From contig JAPPGB010000168.1 of assembly GCA_028821475.1 (NCBI GenBank), forward strand, positions 26,908 through 90,907: a stretch of DNA of 64,000 nucleotides, given 5' to 3'. This DNA is from Spirochaetaceae bacterium. GTDB lineage: Bacteria > Spirochaetota > Spirochaetia > SZUA-6 > Bin103. The position numbers were made by a program, and so were the translations under genes. The notes below the pieces were generated by a model. The model saw only the letters and a program-made list of their open reading frames with translations. It was not told the origin of the DNA and did not search any database. This document shows, one piece after another, positions 43,518 to 51,931 of this stretch; the first letter of the stretch is position 1; each line of letters begins with the position of its first letter.

Positions 43518-43579
43518 CAGGTAATGCCCGTGGTCGGGATCGGCGCCGGCCCAGGGTTGCGTTCGGTGCTGACATCCGG

Positions 43580-44695
43580 TCACGTCGTCGGCGTGTCGGT
43601 GTCGAATGACGGCACGTCCAGCCAGTAGCGCGTGTGGCGGCGCTCGCCGGTTCGTCGCAGCGCTCCCTTGGCCACGAGATCGGCGAGGTCGCGCGTAGCG
43701 GTGGAGGCGGATGCGCGCGTAATCCGGCGGTAGTTTTCGGCGCTCAGACCGCCTCTGAACCCTTCCGGTTCCTCCCGAAACAGGCGCAGCAGGGCCTTCT
43801 CCTGGCGCGGATTCAGCCGCTCGCGCAGCCGGTCGAACATCCGGGTCTGCTCGATAAGCCGGACCAGCCGGCGCTCGCTCCAAAGCTGACCCTCCAACAC
43901 GGTGTCGGCGAACCATACCAGCCAATCGGTGACATCGAGCGAGCGGCCCGCCGACTGCAGCGCTTGGTAATAGGCCGCTCGGCGCCGCATGATCGCCCGA
44001 GAGAGCGCGATCAGGGTCGGCTCGCTGAGCGACTGGGCCAGCGCCTTCTCGGCCAAGGCGCGGCCGATCCGGCCGTTGCCGTCTTCGAACGGATGGATGC
44101 ACTCGAAGAAGAAGTGAGCTACTCCGGCACGGGTCAGGGCGGGCATTCCGCGCGTGCCTTCATACCACGCGATGAAGCGCTCCATCTCGGCCACCACCGT
44201 GTCGGACGGCGGCGCTTCGTAATGGACTCTGCGATCGTGGGCGGGACCGGAGACCACCTGCATCGGCTCCTCGTGCTGCCGGTACCCACCAATCACCGCC
44301 AGCCAGTGCCGCTCGCGCATCAGCGTTCCATGCCATCGCCACAGCGTGTCATGGTCAAGCGGAGCATCGAAGGTCCGGTGGACTTCAACGATCATCTCGG
44401 CAACCCCTGCCTCGGCCGGCGATGCACGCCGCGGGTCCACGCCGAGGCCGAAGTGACGCCGGATCGAAGATTGCACCGAGGTGCGGTCGAGCAGTTCCCC
44501 CTCGATCGCCGAGGTGTCGAGCGCCTCGTCGCTGAGCCACTCGACCCGCAGATCCGTCCGGTCGCGGTCCGCAAGATGACGCCACGCACCCGCCCGCCGC
44601 CCCGATTCATGCAGGAACCGTGCCTCCAGCGACGCAAGCCGACCCGCATCCCAGGAGAACTCTGGCCACCCCGGCTGCTGCCAGATCCACTTCAT
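43580..44695 (-). CDS. Fic-domain AMP-transferase with N-terminal inhibitory helix
   Basis: 371 residues. The catalytic Fic motif HPFEDGNGRIGR (about residues 200-211) is complete with the essential His. The inhibitory motif TSAIEG (61-66, S/T-x3-E-G) lies before the Fic core, so this is class II, self-inhibited through the Glu finger. The start (WIWQQPGWPEFSWD) matches the DUF4172 extension, and the last 75 residues read as a winged helix (LSAENYRRITRASASTATRDLADLVAKGAL). Such proteins attach AMP to Ser/Thr/Tyr of targets. It separates the importer's permeases from its binding protein and is flanked by related inverted repeats, both hints of insertion. Confidence 0.88.
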   Translation of the reverse strand: MKWIWQQPGWPEFSWDAGRLASLEARFLHESGRRAGAWRHLADRDRTDLRVEWLSDEALDTSAIEGELLDRTSVQSSIRRHFGLGVDPRRASPAEAGVAEMIVEVHRTFDAPLDHDTLWRWHGTLMRERHWLAVIGGYRQHEEPMQVVSGPAHDRRVHYEAPPSDTVVAEMERFIAWYEGTRGMPALTRAGVAHFFFECIHPFEDGNGRIGRALAEKALAQSLSEPTLIALSRAIMRRRAAYYQALQSAGRSLDVTDWLVWFADTVLEGQLWSERRLVRLIEQTRMFDRLRERLNPRQEKALLRLFREEPEGFRGGLSAENYRRITRASASTATRDLADLVAKGALRRTGERRHTRYWLDVPSFDTDTPTT

Positions 44696-44713
44696 GAGCG
44701 AAAGCAGATTAAC

Positions 44714-44749
44714 CTATCGCCCACAATCATGCTATTGGGTGGGCGATAG
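44714..44749. repeat. Inverted repeat upstream of the Fic gene (possible operator)
   Basis: Perfect 11-base arms CTATCGCCCAC (44714-44724) and GTGGGCGATAG (44739-44749) with 14 bases between, ending 19 bases before the Fic start codon. The position fits an operator or an mRNA hairpin between the permease gene and fic. The winged-helix C-terminus of the Fic protein could be the binder, an inference. Related arms flank the other side of the gene. Confidence 0.7.
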
Positions 44750-44772
44750 ATCGTCCGACGAACGGCGGTCTG

Positions 44773-45894
44773 CTATCGGTAGGGGTCGGCGGCGTCGCGC
44801 AGGCCGTCGCCGACGAAGTTGAAGGACAGCACGGTGGTGACGATGAACAGGCCGGGGATGAACAGCCACGGCGCCAGGGCCACGGTGCGCACGTTCTGGG
44901 CGTCCTTCAGCAGTGCGCCCCAACTGATCGCCGGCGGCTGGATGCCGACGCCCAGGAAGCTGAGCGCGGTCTCGGCCAGGATCATGCCGGGGATGCTCAG
45001 CGTGAGGCTGACGATCAGGTAGCTCATGAACGAGGGCAGCAGGTGGCGCGCGATGATGCTTCCCTCGACGGCGCCGGCGATGCGCGCGGCCATCACGAAG
45101 TCCGCCTCGCGCAACTCCAGCAGCTTGCCGCGAACCACGCGCGCCAGCCCGGTCCAGCCCACCACCGACAGGATCACGGTGATGCCGAAGTAGATCCGCA
45201 GCGGTGGCCAGTCGTTGGGCAGCGCCGCGGCCAGCGCCATCCACAGCGGGATCGACGGGATCGAGATCAGGAACTCGATCAGGCGCTGGATGAAGGTGTC
45301 CAGCGCGCCGCCGTAGTAGCCGGAGATGCCGCCGAGCAGACAGCCGAGCACGAAGCTCATCGCCACGCCGACCAGCCCGATGCTCAGCGAGATGCGCGCT
45401 GCGTACACGTTGCGGGAGAACAGGTCGCGCCCCAGGTTGTCGGTCCCGAACAGGAACAGGAAGCCCTCCTCCTGGCGCACGCCGAACAGGTGGATGTCGC
45501 CCTCGAACAGGCCGAACAGACGGTATGGGTCGCCGCGCACGAACAGCGCGATCGGATAGCGGGTGTCGCGGTCGATGGCGAACTGCCAACGCAGGGTTTC
45601 CGGATGGCGTTCCCGGTGCAGGCCGTACACGAACGGCAAGACCGGTCTGCCGTCGTGGAACAAGCGCACCCGTTGCGGCGCCGCGAGCTGATAGTCGGCA
45701 AAGCGGCGGAAGGCGTCGTAGGGGGCGAGGAACTCCGCGAACAGCGCGCCCGCGTAGAGGACGATCAGCACGGCGGTACCGAACAGCGCGAGGCGGTGGG
45801 CCGCGAAGCGGCGCCGGATGAGCTGCCACTGGGTGGCGAGGTAGTAGCGCTCCTCGGCGGCGCTCTCCGGGCGGGTAACGGTGATCGTGCTCAT
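44773..45894 (-). CDS. Oligopeptide-type ABC permease, second subunit (OppC/DppC type)
   Basis: 373 residues. A long N-terminal segment with a first helix (FGTAVLIVLYAGALFAEFLAPYD) is followed by a roughly 90-residue insert before the conserved LFGTDNLGRDLFSRNVYAARISL. Five further helices follow, and the ATPase-docking EAA loop AETALSFLGVGIQPPAISWG. It is intact, unlike the DppC remnant at 37-2208. It forms the inner-membrane channel with the next gene upstream (gap 7 bases). Large periplasmic inserts of this kind are typical of the longer OppC branch. Confidence 0.9.
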   Translation of the reverse strand: MSTITVTRPESAAEERYYLATQWQLIRRRFAAHRLALFGTAVLIVLYAGALFAEFLAPYDAFRRFADYQLAAPQRVRLFHDGRPVLPFVYGLHRERHPETLRWQFAIDRDTRYPIALFVRGDPYRLFGLFEGDIHLFGVRQEEGFLFLFGTDNLGRDLFSRNVYAARISLSIGLVGVAMSFVLGCLLGGISGYYGGALDTFIQRLIEFLISIPSIPLWMALAAALPNDWPPLRIYFGITVILSVVGWTGLARVVRGKLLELREADFVMAARIAGAVEGSIIARHLLPSFMSYLIVSLTLSIPGMILAETALSFLGVGIQPPAISWGALLKDAQNVRTVALAPWLFIPGLFIVTTVLSFNFVGDGLRDAADPYR

Positions 45895-45901
45895 GGCCGG
45901 C

Positions 45902-46897
45902 TCACACGCGTTCGAAGCGGATGCGCGGGTCGGTGATCACCAGCAGCAGGTCGGAGATCAGCGTCCCGATGATGGTCAGCGCGGCCAGCACCATCAGCGT
46001 GCTGCCGGCCAGGAACATGTCCTCCTGCACAAGCGCCGCGAACAGCAACGGCGCCACCGTGGGCAGGCTGAGCACGATGGCGACGATGGTGCTGCCGGAG
46101 ACGATTTCCGGCAGCAGCCAGCCGACGGTGCTGATGATCGGGTTCAAGGCTACGCGTACCGGGTACTTGAAGGTGAGGGTGGCCTCGGCTACGCCCTTGG
46201 CGCGGGCGGTGATCACGTACTGCTTGCGCAGCTCGTCGAGCAGGGTGCCGCGCATCACGCGGATGATCGCCGCGGTGCCGGCCATGCCGATCACGATGAT
46301 CGGCAGCGGCAGATGCGCGAGCCCGTCGAGCAGCTTGGCGAAGCTCCACGGAGCGTGCTCGAACTCGGCGGAGAACAGGCCCCCCGGGCTGACCCCGAAC
46401 AGGGTCAGGAGGAGGTACATCAGGATCAGGGCGAGCAGGAAGTTGGGGATCGCCAGCCCGACGAAACCAATCACCGTGAACCCGTAGTCGCCGATCGAGT
46501 ACTGGTGGGTGGCGGAATAGATGCCGATCGGGATCGCCACCGCGTACGCGAACAGCAGGGTGATGCCGGAGAGCAGCACGGTGAGCGGCAGCCGCTCCAG
46601 CAGCAGCACGGACACCGGCCGGCCATACACGAACGACGGCCCGAGGTTGCCGCGCAGCAGGTTGCCCGCCCAGCGCAGGTATTGCCGGTACGCCGGCAGG
46701 TGCAACCCGTACTGCTCCTGCATGGCGGTGATCTCCTCACCGCCGAAGCTGGCATCGGCGCCGCCCGCCTCCATGCGCGCCAGCATCACCGTCAGCATGT
46801 CGCCCGGCGGAAGCTGGATCACGATGAACACCACCACCGACAGGGCGATGAGCAGGACGACCATGTAGGCGAGGCGCCTGAGGATGTAGCTAGTCAT
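45902..46897 (-). CDS. Oligopeptide-type ABC permease, first subunit (OppB/DppB type)
   Basis: 331 residues. N-terminal SYILRRLAYMVVLLIALSVVVFI is the first helix of the DppB/OppB family; further landmarks are LRWAGNLLRGNLGPSF, VIGMAGTAAIIRVMRGTLLDELRKQYVITARAKG (EAA loop) and the C-terminal DPRIRFERV. Six helices in all. It is the first gene of the importer operon; its start at 46897 is 193 bases from the divergent PLP-enzyme gene. Together with the second permease it would import oligopeptides or oligosaccharides once paired with ATPases encoded elsewhere. Confidence 0.9.
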   Translation of the reverse strand: MTSYILRRLAYMVVLLIALSVVVFIVIQLPPGDMLTVMLARMEAGGADASFGGEEITAMQEQYGLHLPAYRQYLRWAGNLLRGNLGPSFVYGRPVSVLLLERLPLTVLLSGITLLFAYAVAIPIGIYSATHQYSIGDYGFTVIGFVGLAIPNFLLALILMYLLLTLFGVSPGGLFSAEFEHAPWSFAKLLDGLAHLPLPIIVIGMAGTAAIIRVMRGTLLDELRKQYVITARAKGVAEATLTFKYPVRVALNPIISTVGWLLPEIVSGSTIVAIVLSLPTVAPLLFAALVQEDMFLAGSTLMVLAALTIIGTLISDLLLVITDPRIRFERV

Positions 46898-47090
46898 GGG
46901 CCGGTCGGCGGACGCGCGCCGCGGCCGACGCGCCTGCGCGATGGTGGCAACGACCGCGCCGCTCTGTCAAACCGCCCAAACCGCACCGCCGCGCATGCCC
47001 AACGCCACGGCCGTTGATGGTTCTGGTGGCGCGGGTGACACGGTGGGCGAACGCGCTGCCGCGCCGGTACTATCGGGGCGGGGGGTACCG

Positions 47091-48278
47091 GTGAATTCCG
47101 ATGCACAGAAGAACGGCGGGCCGCGTCCGGCGACCAGCGCCATCCACGCGGGCGAGCCGGCGGCCGGGCCGGGGCAGCCGGTGGTGGCTCCGGTGGTGCG
47201 CAGCTCCACCTTCTACACGCCGCGGCCCGGCGAGGGTGGCGTGTCGCGCTACAGCCGTTACGGCAACAATCCCAACCAGGAGTCGGTGGCTGCCAAGATC
47301 GCCGCCCTGGAGGGCACCGAGGCGGCGTTTGTGCTGGCCAGCGGCATGGCGGCGACCGCGATGACCCTGCTGTCGGCGGTCGAGCAGGGCGACCACATCG
47401 TCGCCAGCCGCCACCTGTACGGCGATACCAGCGTCCTGCTGACCGACGAACTGCCGCGGCGCGGCATCGCCACCACCTTCGTGGAGCCGTCCGACCCGGC
47501 GGCCTGGAGCGCCGCACTGCGGCCGCGCACCAGGGTGGTGCTGATCGAGCTGCCTACCAACCCCACCCTCAAGGTGTTCGACATCGAGCCGGCGCGGCGC
47601 GCGGCGGACGAGGCCGGCGCCATACTGGCCGCCGACGTGACCTTCGCGACGCCGGTCAACCTGCGTAGCTCCGAGCACGGCGTGGACGCGGTGATCCACT
47701 CGGCCACCAAGTACCTGGGCGGCCACTCCGACCTGATCGCCGGCGCGGTGGCCGGCAGCCGCGAGCTGATCGCCGGGGTGACCCGGATGATGAAGCTGTA
47801 CGGCGCCTCGATCGACCCGGAGACCGCCTGGCTGCTGGAACGCGGCATCCGTACCCTGCCGGTGCGCATGGAGCGCCACAACCGCTCCGCGCAGGCGATG
47901 GCCGAGTGGTTCACCGGCGTACCGGGCGTCCGGCAGGTGGTCTACCCCGGCCTCGCGAGCCATCCCGACCACGCCTGCGCCGCCCGCCTCCTGGACGGCT
48001 ACGGCGGCATGCTGGCGATTGTCCTGGACGGCGGCGGCCCGGCGGCCGACCGCTTCTGCGCCGCCCTGAAGCTGGCCGCGGTGGCCCCCTCGCTCGGCGG
48101 CGTGGAGACCCTGGTCTCACAGCCGCGCCGCACCTCGCACGTCGGCCTGAGCTCCGCCGAGCGCGCCGCCCTCGGCATCGACGACGGCATGATCCGCATC
48201 TCGGTCGGCCTCGAGGACCTGGCCGACCTCAAAACCGAATTCGCCGCCGCGGCAGCCGCCGCCCGCGCCGCCGGTTGA
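47091..48278 (+). CDS. Cys/Met-metabolism PLP-dependent enzyme (trans-sulfuration family)
   Basis: 395 residues from GTG 47091; the frame is open from 46896 but upstream codons show no homology. PLP-binding features: TSAIHAGE, SGMAAT, the Asp that pairs with the pyridine N in AADVTFATP, and the Schiff-base lysine in HSATKYLGGHSD (about residue 206). Length and order fit cystathionine gamma-synthase/lyase and methionine gamma-lyase. Near the start are the arms CCGGTAC (47064-47070) and GTACCGG (47085-47091), an inverted repeat that also covers a TACTAT -10 candidate, so regulation by a dimeric protein is possible. The DVTFATP has Val where Asn is usual. Confidence 0.85.
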   Translation: MNSDAQKNGGPRPATSAIHAGEPAAGPGQPVVAPVVRSSTFYTPRPGEGGVSRYSRYGNNPNQESVAAKIAALEGTEAAFVLASGMAATAMTLLSAVEQGDHIVASRHLYGDTSVLLTDELPRRGIATTFVEPSDPAAWSAALRPRTRVVLIELPTNPTLKVFDIEPARRAADEAGAILAADVTFATPVNLRSSEHGVDAVIHSATKYLGGHSDLIAGAVAGSRELIAGVTRMMKLYGASIDPETAWLLERGIRTLPVRMERHNRSAQAMAEWFTGVPGVRQVVYPGLASHPDHACAARLLDGYGGMLAIVLDGGGPAADRFCAALKLAAVAPSLGGVETLVSQPRRTSHVGLSSAERAALGIDDGMIRISVGLEDLADLKTEFAAAAAAARAAG

Positions 48279-48332
48279 CCGTCTGGCCGTTGCGGACCAG
48301 CTTCGCAGACCTGTCCCGCCCAGCGCTTCCGG

Positions 48333-49541
48333 TCACGCTGCTTGCGCCTGTCTCCTGATGAAGCGGCCCAGCAACGGTACTGCGAATGAGTATCGGCCGT
48401 GGCGGTTCTTGTATACCAAGCCCTGGGCTGCCAGCGTGACGAGCATCTGATTGACGTGGCTGCTGCTGAACGGTTTGTCCAGGACGCGCTTGGAGGCCTC
48501 GACCACTTCCTGGACGGTGAATTCCTCGTCGCAGTTGTCGAGTTGTGCGATTGCCGAGAGCAGCTCCCGTTGCCGGTCGGTAGCGCGCGCCCAGCGTCCG
48601 GCGAAGAAGTCGGTGTCGAGCTTCTGTTCGATCTCCACGACGGGTACCGAGGCTTGCTCTCCCCTGTCGAGCCGCTGAATGAAGGCGTCATACACCTCAC
48701 GGCAGATGAACTGGATGAAGTAGGGGTAGCCACCGGACATGCCAACGATCGTGGCGACTGCGTCATCGTCGAGCCGTAACGGGCACTCGGAATCCGCTAT
48801 AGGCCGGCGAATTGCTTCTTCACTCTCAGTCTTGTCCAGGCTCTGCAGGAACAGGACTCGAAACATTCGCTCGGAGAAGGTTCTGGCCTCGACCAGCTTC
48901 GGGAACAGCGTCGGAAGGCCGGTGAGAACCAGCATCAGTGGGAGACCCTTTCTCTGCAGAGACTGAAAGCAGTCGAGGAGCAGCGACAGCGGGTACTGCT
49001 CCTTGGCGGACTGGTCCGACAGGTTCTGCGCCTCGTCATAGGCGAAGATGAGGCCCTTTATCTCGGACACTGCCGACAAGACACTCCAGGCAACCTCCAG
49101 AACCCTCTTGATCTTGTCCAGCGCCAGGCCCGGGGTGCGGTGGTACAAGCCCATGAGGGCTTCGTAGCCGAGAGTGTGCTGTACTTCCCGGGTACCGGCT
49201 TCGAATCCCACGTTGCGCACCTCTTCGGTTGCCATCACTACGCCGGACGTGATGGGCGACAGGTCCGTGCACAGCCGGATGGCCATGTTGTCCTCGCTGA
49301 CGCTGGTGGACTCCGAGAGGTCGGTGCCCACCCATATCCATCCGTGCTCGATTGCCAGCGGCCTGAACCGGTCGAGGAGGACCGTCTTGCCTACGCCACG
49401 AAGTCCTGTCAGAACCATGTTTTCCAGGATGGTGGTCTGCCCGAGCAGGCGTTGGAACTCCGCGCGCTCCGCTTGGCGCCCCGCCAGGTACGGGGGCGGA
49501 TGACCCGCGCCAGGGCGAAACGGGTTGGTGAACTTGGCCAT
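48333..49541 (-). CDS. Stand-alone AAA ATPase with winged-helix C-terminus
   Basis: 402 residues. Walker A GLRGVGKT (46-53) after the FVGRxxE-like YLAGRQAERAEF; Walker B LIFAYDEAQNL; sensor 1 in LVLTGLPTL; and a lid with GGYPYFIQFICREVY. The C-terminal 90 residues form a winged helix (EFTVQEVVEAS, SSSHVNQMLVTLAAQGLV). The architecture is that of Orc1/Cdc6-like and STAND-like bacterial ATPases that bind DNA or act in defence or mobile elements; the exact role is unknown. It has its own A+T-rich promoter and lies as a single gene. It converges on the PLP-enzyme gene. Confidence 0.78.
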   Translation of the reverse strand: MAKFTNPFRPGAGHPPPYLAGRQAERAEFQRLLGQTTILENMVLTGLRGVGKTVLLDRFRPLAIEHGWIWVGTDLSESTSVSEDNMAIRLCTDLSPITSGVVMATEEVRNVGFEAGTREVQHTLGYEALMGLYHRTPGLALDKIKRVLEVAWSVLSAVSEIKGLIFAYDEAQNLSDQSAKEQYPLSLLLDCFQSLQRKGLPLMLVLTGLPTLFPKLVEARTFSERMFRVLFLQSLDKTESEEAIRRPIADSECPLRLDDDAVATIVGMSGGYPYFIQFICREVYDAFIQRLDRGEQASVPVVEIEQKLDTDFFAGRWARATDRQRELLSAIAQLDNCDEEFTVQEVVEASKRVLDKPFSSSHVNQMLVTLAAQGLVYKNRHGRYSFAVPLLGRFIRRQAQAA

Positions 49542-49573
49542 GCCGATATTTATCCCTCCGAATGACGAGAGAT

Positions 49574-49603
49574 AAATTAATAGATAAAGATAAAATTAGT
49601 CAA
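49574..49603 (-). promoter_or_regulatory. Sigma-70-like promoter for the AAA ATPase gene
   Basis: On the minus strand TTGACT (49603-49598), an 18-base gap and TAATTT (49579-49574). The region is strongly A+T-rich and contains three direct AGATAAA copies (49569-49596 on the plus strand). It sits 33 bases upstream of the ATG, which has a GGAGGG ribosome site. The A+T content differs sharply from the surroundings, suggesting the gene came with its promoter from elsewhere. Confidence 0.55.
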
Positions 49604-49627
49604 GAGCGTAATCGACGGTAGACACCG

Positions 49628-50560
49628 TCACCGCATGGCATCCGGACGTGAGGCAGGCACGGAAGGGCGGGTGGCGATGGCGTCGTGGACCAAGCGCTCC
49701 ACCATGGCGCGTTCGTCGCCGATCAGGGGCAGGCGCGGGGGGCGGACGCGTTCGCTGCCGAGGCCCGTGAGTTGCATGGTGAGCTTGATGTACTGCACCA
49801 GCTTGGGCTTGGTGTCGAGGTGCAGCAGGGGCATGAACCACGAGCCGATGCTGCGCGCTTCCTCCCAGCGTCCCGCGGCTGCCAGCTCGAACAAGGCGAC
49901 ACCCTCTTCAGGGAAGGCGTTGACCAAGCCGGCGACCCAGCCGATGGCGCCGAGCAGCACCGATTCCAGCACCACGTCGTCGACGCCGCAGAACAGCAGG
50001 TAGCGGTCGCCGGTCAGGTTGGCGATGTCGACCAGCCGGCGCGGGTCCTCGGAGGATTCCTTGATCGCCGCGACCGTGGGCTCCGCCGCCAGCTCGACGA
50101 ACATCTCCGGGGTCACGTCGACCCCGTACGCGGGCGGGTTGTTGTAGATCATGATCGGCAGATCGGTGGCGGCCGCCACCGTGCGGAAATGGGCCAGGGT
50201 CTCGCGCGGATCGCTCTTGTAGACCATGGCCGGCAGCACCATCAGGCCGGCGCAGCCGGCGGCCTGCGCCGCCTTCGCGTGGGCAACCGCCTGCGCGGTG
50301 GTGTACTCGGAGATGCCGGACAGCACCGGAACGCGGCCGTCCGCGGCGGCCACCGCCGTCTCCAGCACCAGCACCTTTTCGTCCGGACTCAGCGAAGTGT
50401 TCTCGCCGAGCGTGCCGAGCATGATCAGGCCGTGGCAACCCGCCGCCAGCAGCCGCTCCAGGTGTGCCGCGGTGGCCTCGGGGTCGACGCTCAGGTCATC
50501 CCGGAACTGGGTCATCACGGCGGGATAGACGCCGCTCCAGGGGGGGCGCAGCGGAGTCAC
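49628..50560 (-). CDS. DapA-family lyase/aldolase (dihydrodipicolinate-synthase-like)
   Basis: 310 residues of the class I Schiff-base aldolase TIM barrel. LGENTSLSPDEK (GExxxL motif), the Tyr in MIYNNPPAYGVDV, and the catalytic Lys in TVAAIKESSEDP (about residue 167) are in place. The family covers dihydrodipicolinate synthase, N-acetylneuraminate lyase and keto-deoxy-sugar-acid aldolases; with the enolase-superfamily enzyme just upstream, splitting of a 2-keto-3-deoxy sugar acid is the likely role. The gene lies 244 bases after that enzyme gene on the same strand, probably in one operon. Confidence 0.87.
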   Translation of the reverse strand: MTPLRPPWSGVYPAVMTQFRDDLSVDPEATAAHLERLLAAGCHGLIMLGTLGENTSLSPDEKVLVLETAVAAADGRVPVLSGISEYTTAQAVAHAKAAQAAGCAGLMVLPAMVYKSDPRETLAHFRTVAAATDLPIMIYNNPPAYGVDVTPEMFVELAAEPTVAAIKESSEDPRRLVDIANLTGDRYLLFCGVDDVVLESVLLGAIGWVAGLVNAFPEEGVALFELAAAGRWEEARSIGSWFMPLLHLDTKPKLVQYIKLTMQLTGLGSERVRPPRLPLIGDERAMVERLVHDAIATRPSVPASRPDAMR

Positions 50561-50804
50561 GACGCCTGCCCCGAGCGCTCCGGCTGGCGGGCGACGCGCG
50601 TGCGTGGACCGTCACGGTCGCCGATGTCGCGGAGCGACCAGACACATGCACGCGGACGCGCCGACCCGTGGATGCTGCCCGGTCGCCACAAGTGGCCGCC
50701 CGGCTCGACCACGGATGCCGCCACCGGGCTCGGCGCGAGGCGAACGAGCGGTGCTGCGTTCCGGTGGGCGGCAACGCGACTGCGATCGACGGGTGAGTTG
50801 GTGT

Positions 50805-51908
50805 TCATGCGATCTCCTGTACGGGGGTGCCGAGCACGTCCCGGCGCGGTTCGACGCCGAGTCCCGGCCCGGTGGGCGCCGCCATCGTACCGTGCTCGCG
50901 GCGCGGGGCGCCGGCCGCCGTGCTCACCGTCACGTAGCTGTTGAAGTCGGTAGCTGCGAAGCGTAGCTCCGGCGGCGTGCTGTGCGCCAGGTGGGCGATG
51001 GCCGCGGTGATGATGTCGCCGCCCCAACTGTCCTCGATGATCATCGGGATGCCCAGCGCCACGCACACGTCGCGGATCAACCGCGCGCGGGTGAGGCCGC
51101 CGAACTTGCTGATCTTGACGTTGATGGCGTCCACGGCGCCGTCGGCCGCGGCGCGCTGCAGGGTGCGCAGGTCCTGCATGGTCTCGTCCAGAATGAACGG
51201 CAGCGGAGTGGCGCGGCGCACGATGAGGCACTCGTCGTAGCTCGCGCACGGCTGCTCGATGTACACCGGCAGGTCTCGCACGGCGTGCGCAACCTGCAGC
51301 GCCTGGTGGCTGAGCCAGCCGGTGTTGGCATCGGCGATCAGCACGTCACCGGGTTCCAGCTTGCCGGCGACCGCGCGCACGCGCGCCACGTCTTCGTGCA
51401 CCGGGCCGCCCACCTTGAGCTGGAAGCGGCGGTAGCCCTCCGCGCGGTAGCGGGCGACCGACTCGGCCATCTGCTCCGACGTGCCCTGCGAGATGGCCCG
51501 GTACAGCGCGATGCCCGCGCCGAAGCGGCCGCCGAGCAGGGTGCACACCGGCTGCCCGCCCGCCTTGCCGAGCAGGTCCCAGCACGCCATGTCCAGGGCC
51601 GACTTCACGTACGGATGGCCGGCCAGCGCCTGGTCCATGAGCCGGTTGACCACCGCCACCTGGCGCGGGTCGGCGCCCAGCAGCGCCGGCGCCACCTCGG
51701 CGATGCCGGCGCGGCAGCCGGCGGCGTAGGAAGGCAGGTAGACCGGCCCGAGCGGACACGCTTCGCCCCAGCCGGAGACGCCGGCGTCGGTGACCAGCTC
51801 CACGACGGTGGAGTCGAACACCGTCACCGACTTGCCGCCCGACCAGCGATAGCTGCCTTCGCGCAACGGCAGGTCGACCTGGAACACGTTGACCCCGGCA
51901 ATCCTCAT
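50805..51908 (-). CDS. Enolase-superfamily enzyme (mandelate racemase/muconate lactonising type)
   Basis: 367 residues. Capping domain 1-115; barrel with KxK-like RRFQLKVGGPV (catalytic Lys), VLIADANTGW (Asp), VYIEQPCASY (Glu), DETM (ligand) and the second-base Lys in INVKISKFGGL. The presence of both Lys bases places it in the muconate-lactonising/dipeptide-epimerase/cycloisomerase subgroups, not the His-based dehydratase group of the gene at 40070. Substrate may be a sugar lactone or carboxylate. It is the upstream partner of the DapA-family lyase and lies 23 bases from the hydroxylase large-subunit gene on the same strand. Confidence 0.85.
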   Translation of the reverse strand: MRIAGVNVFQVDLPLREGSYRWSGGKSVTVFDSTVVELVTDAGVSGWGEACPLGPVYLPSYAAGCRAGIAEVAPALLGADPRQVAVVNRLMDQALAGHPYVKSALDMACWDLLGKAGGQPVCTLLGGRFGAGIALYRAISQGTSEQMAESVARYRAEGYRRFQLKVGGPVHEDVARVRAVAGKLEPGDVLIADANTGWLSHQALQVAHAVRDLPVYIEQPCASYDECLIVRRATPLPFILDETMQDLRTLQRAAADGAVDAINVKISKFGGLTRARLIRDVCVALGIPMIIEDSWGGDIITAAIAHLAHSTPPELRFAATDFNSYVTVSTAAGAPRREHGTMAAPTGPGLGVEPRRDVLGTPVQEIA

Positions 51909-51931
51909 AGCGGTTCAGACTGCGGATGCTG

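Noticed and set aside
50561..50804. Possible small gene between the DapA-family and enolase-superfamily genes
   Set aside because: The open frame has no start with a ribosome site and no family resemblance.
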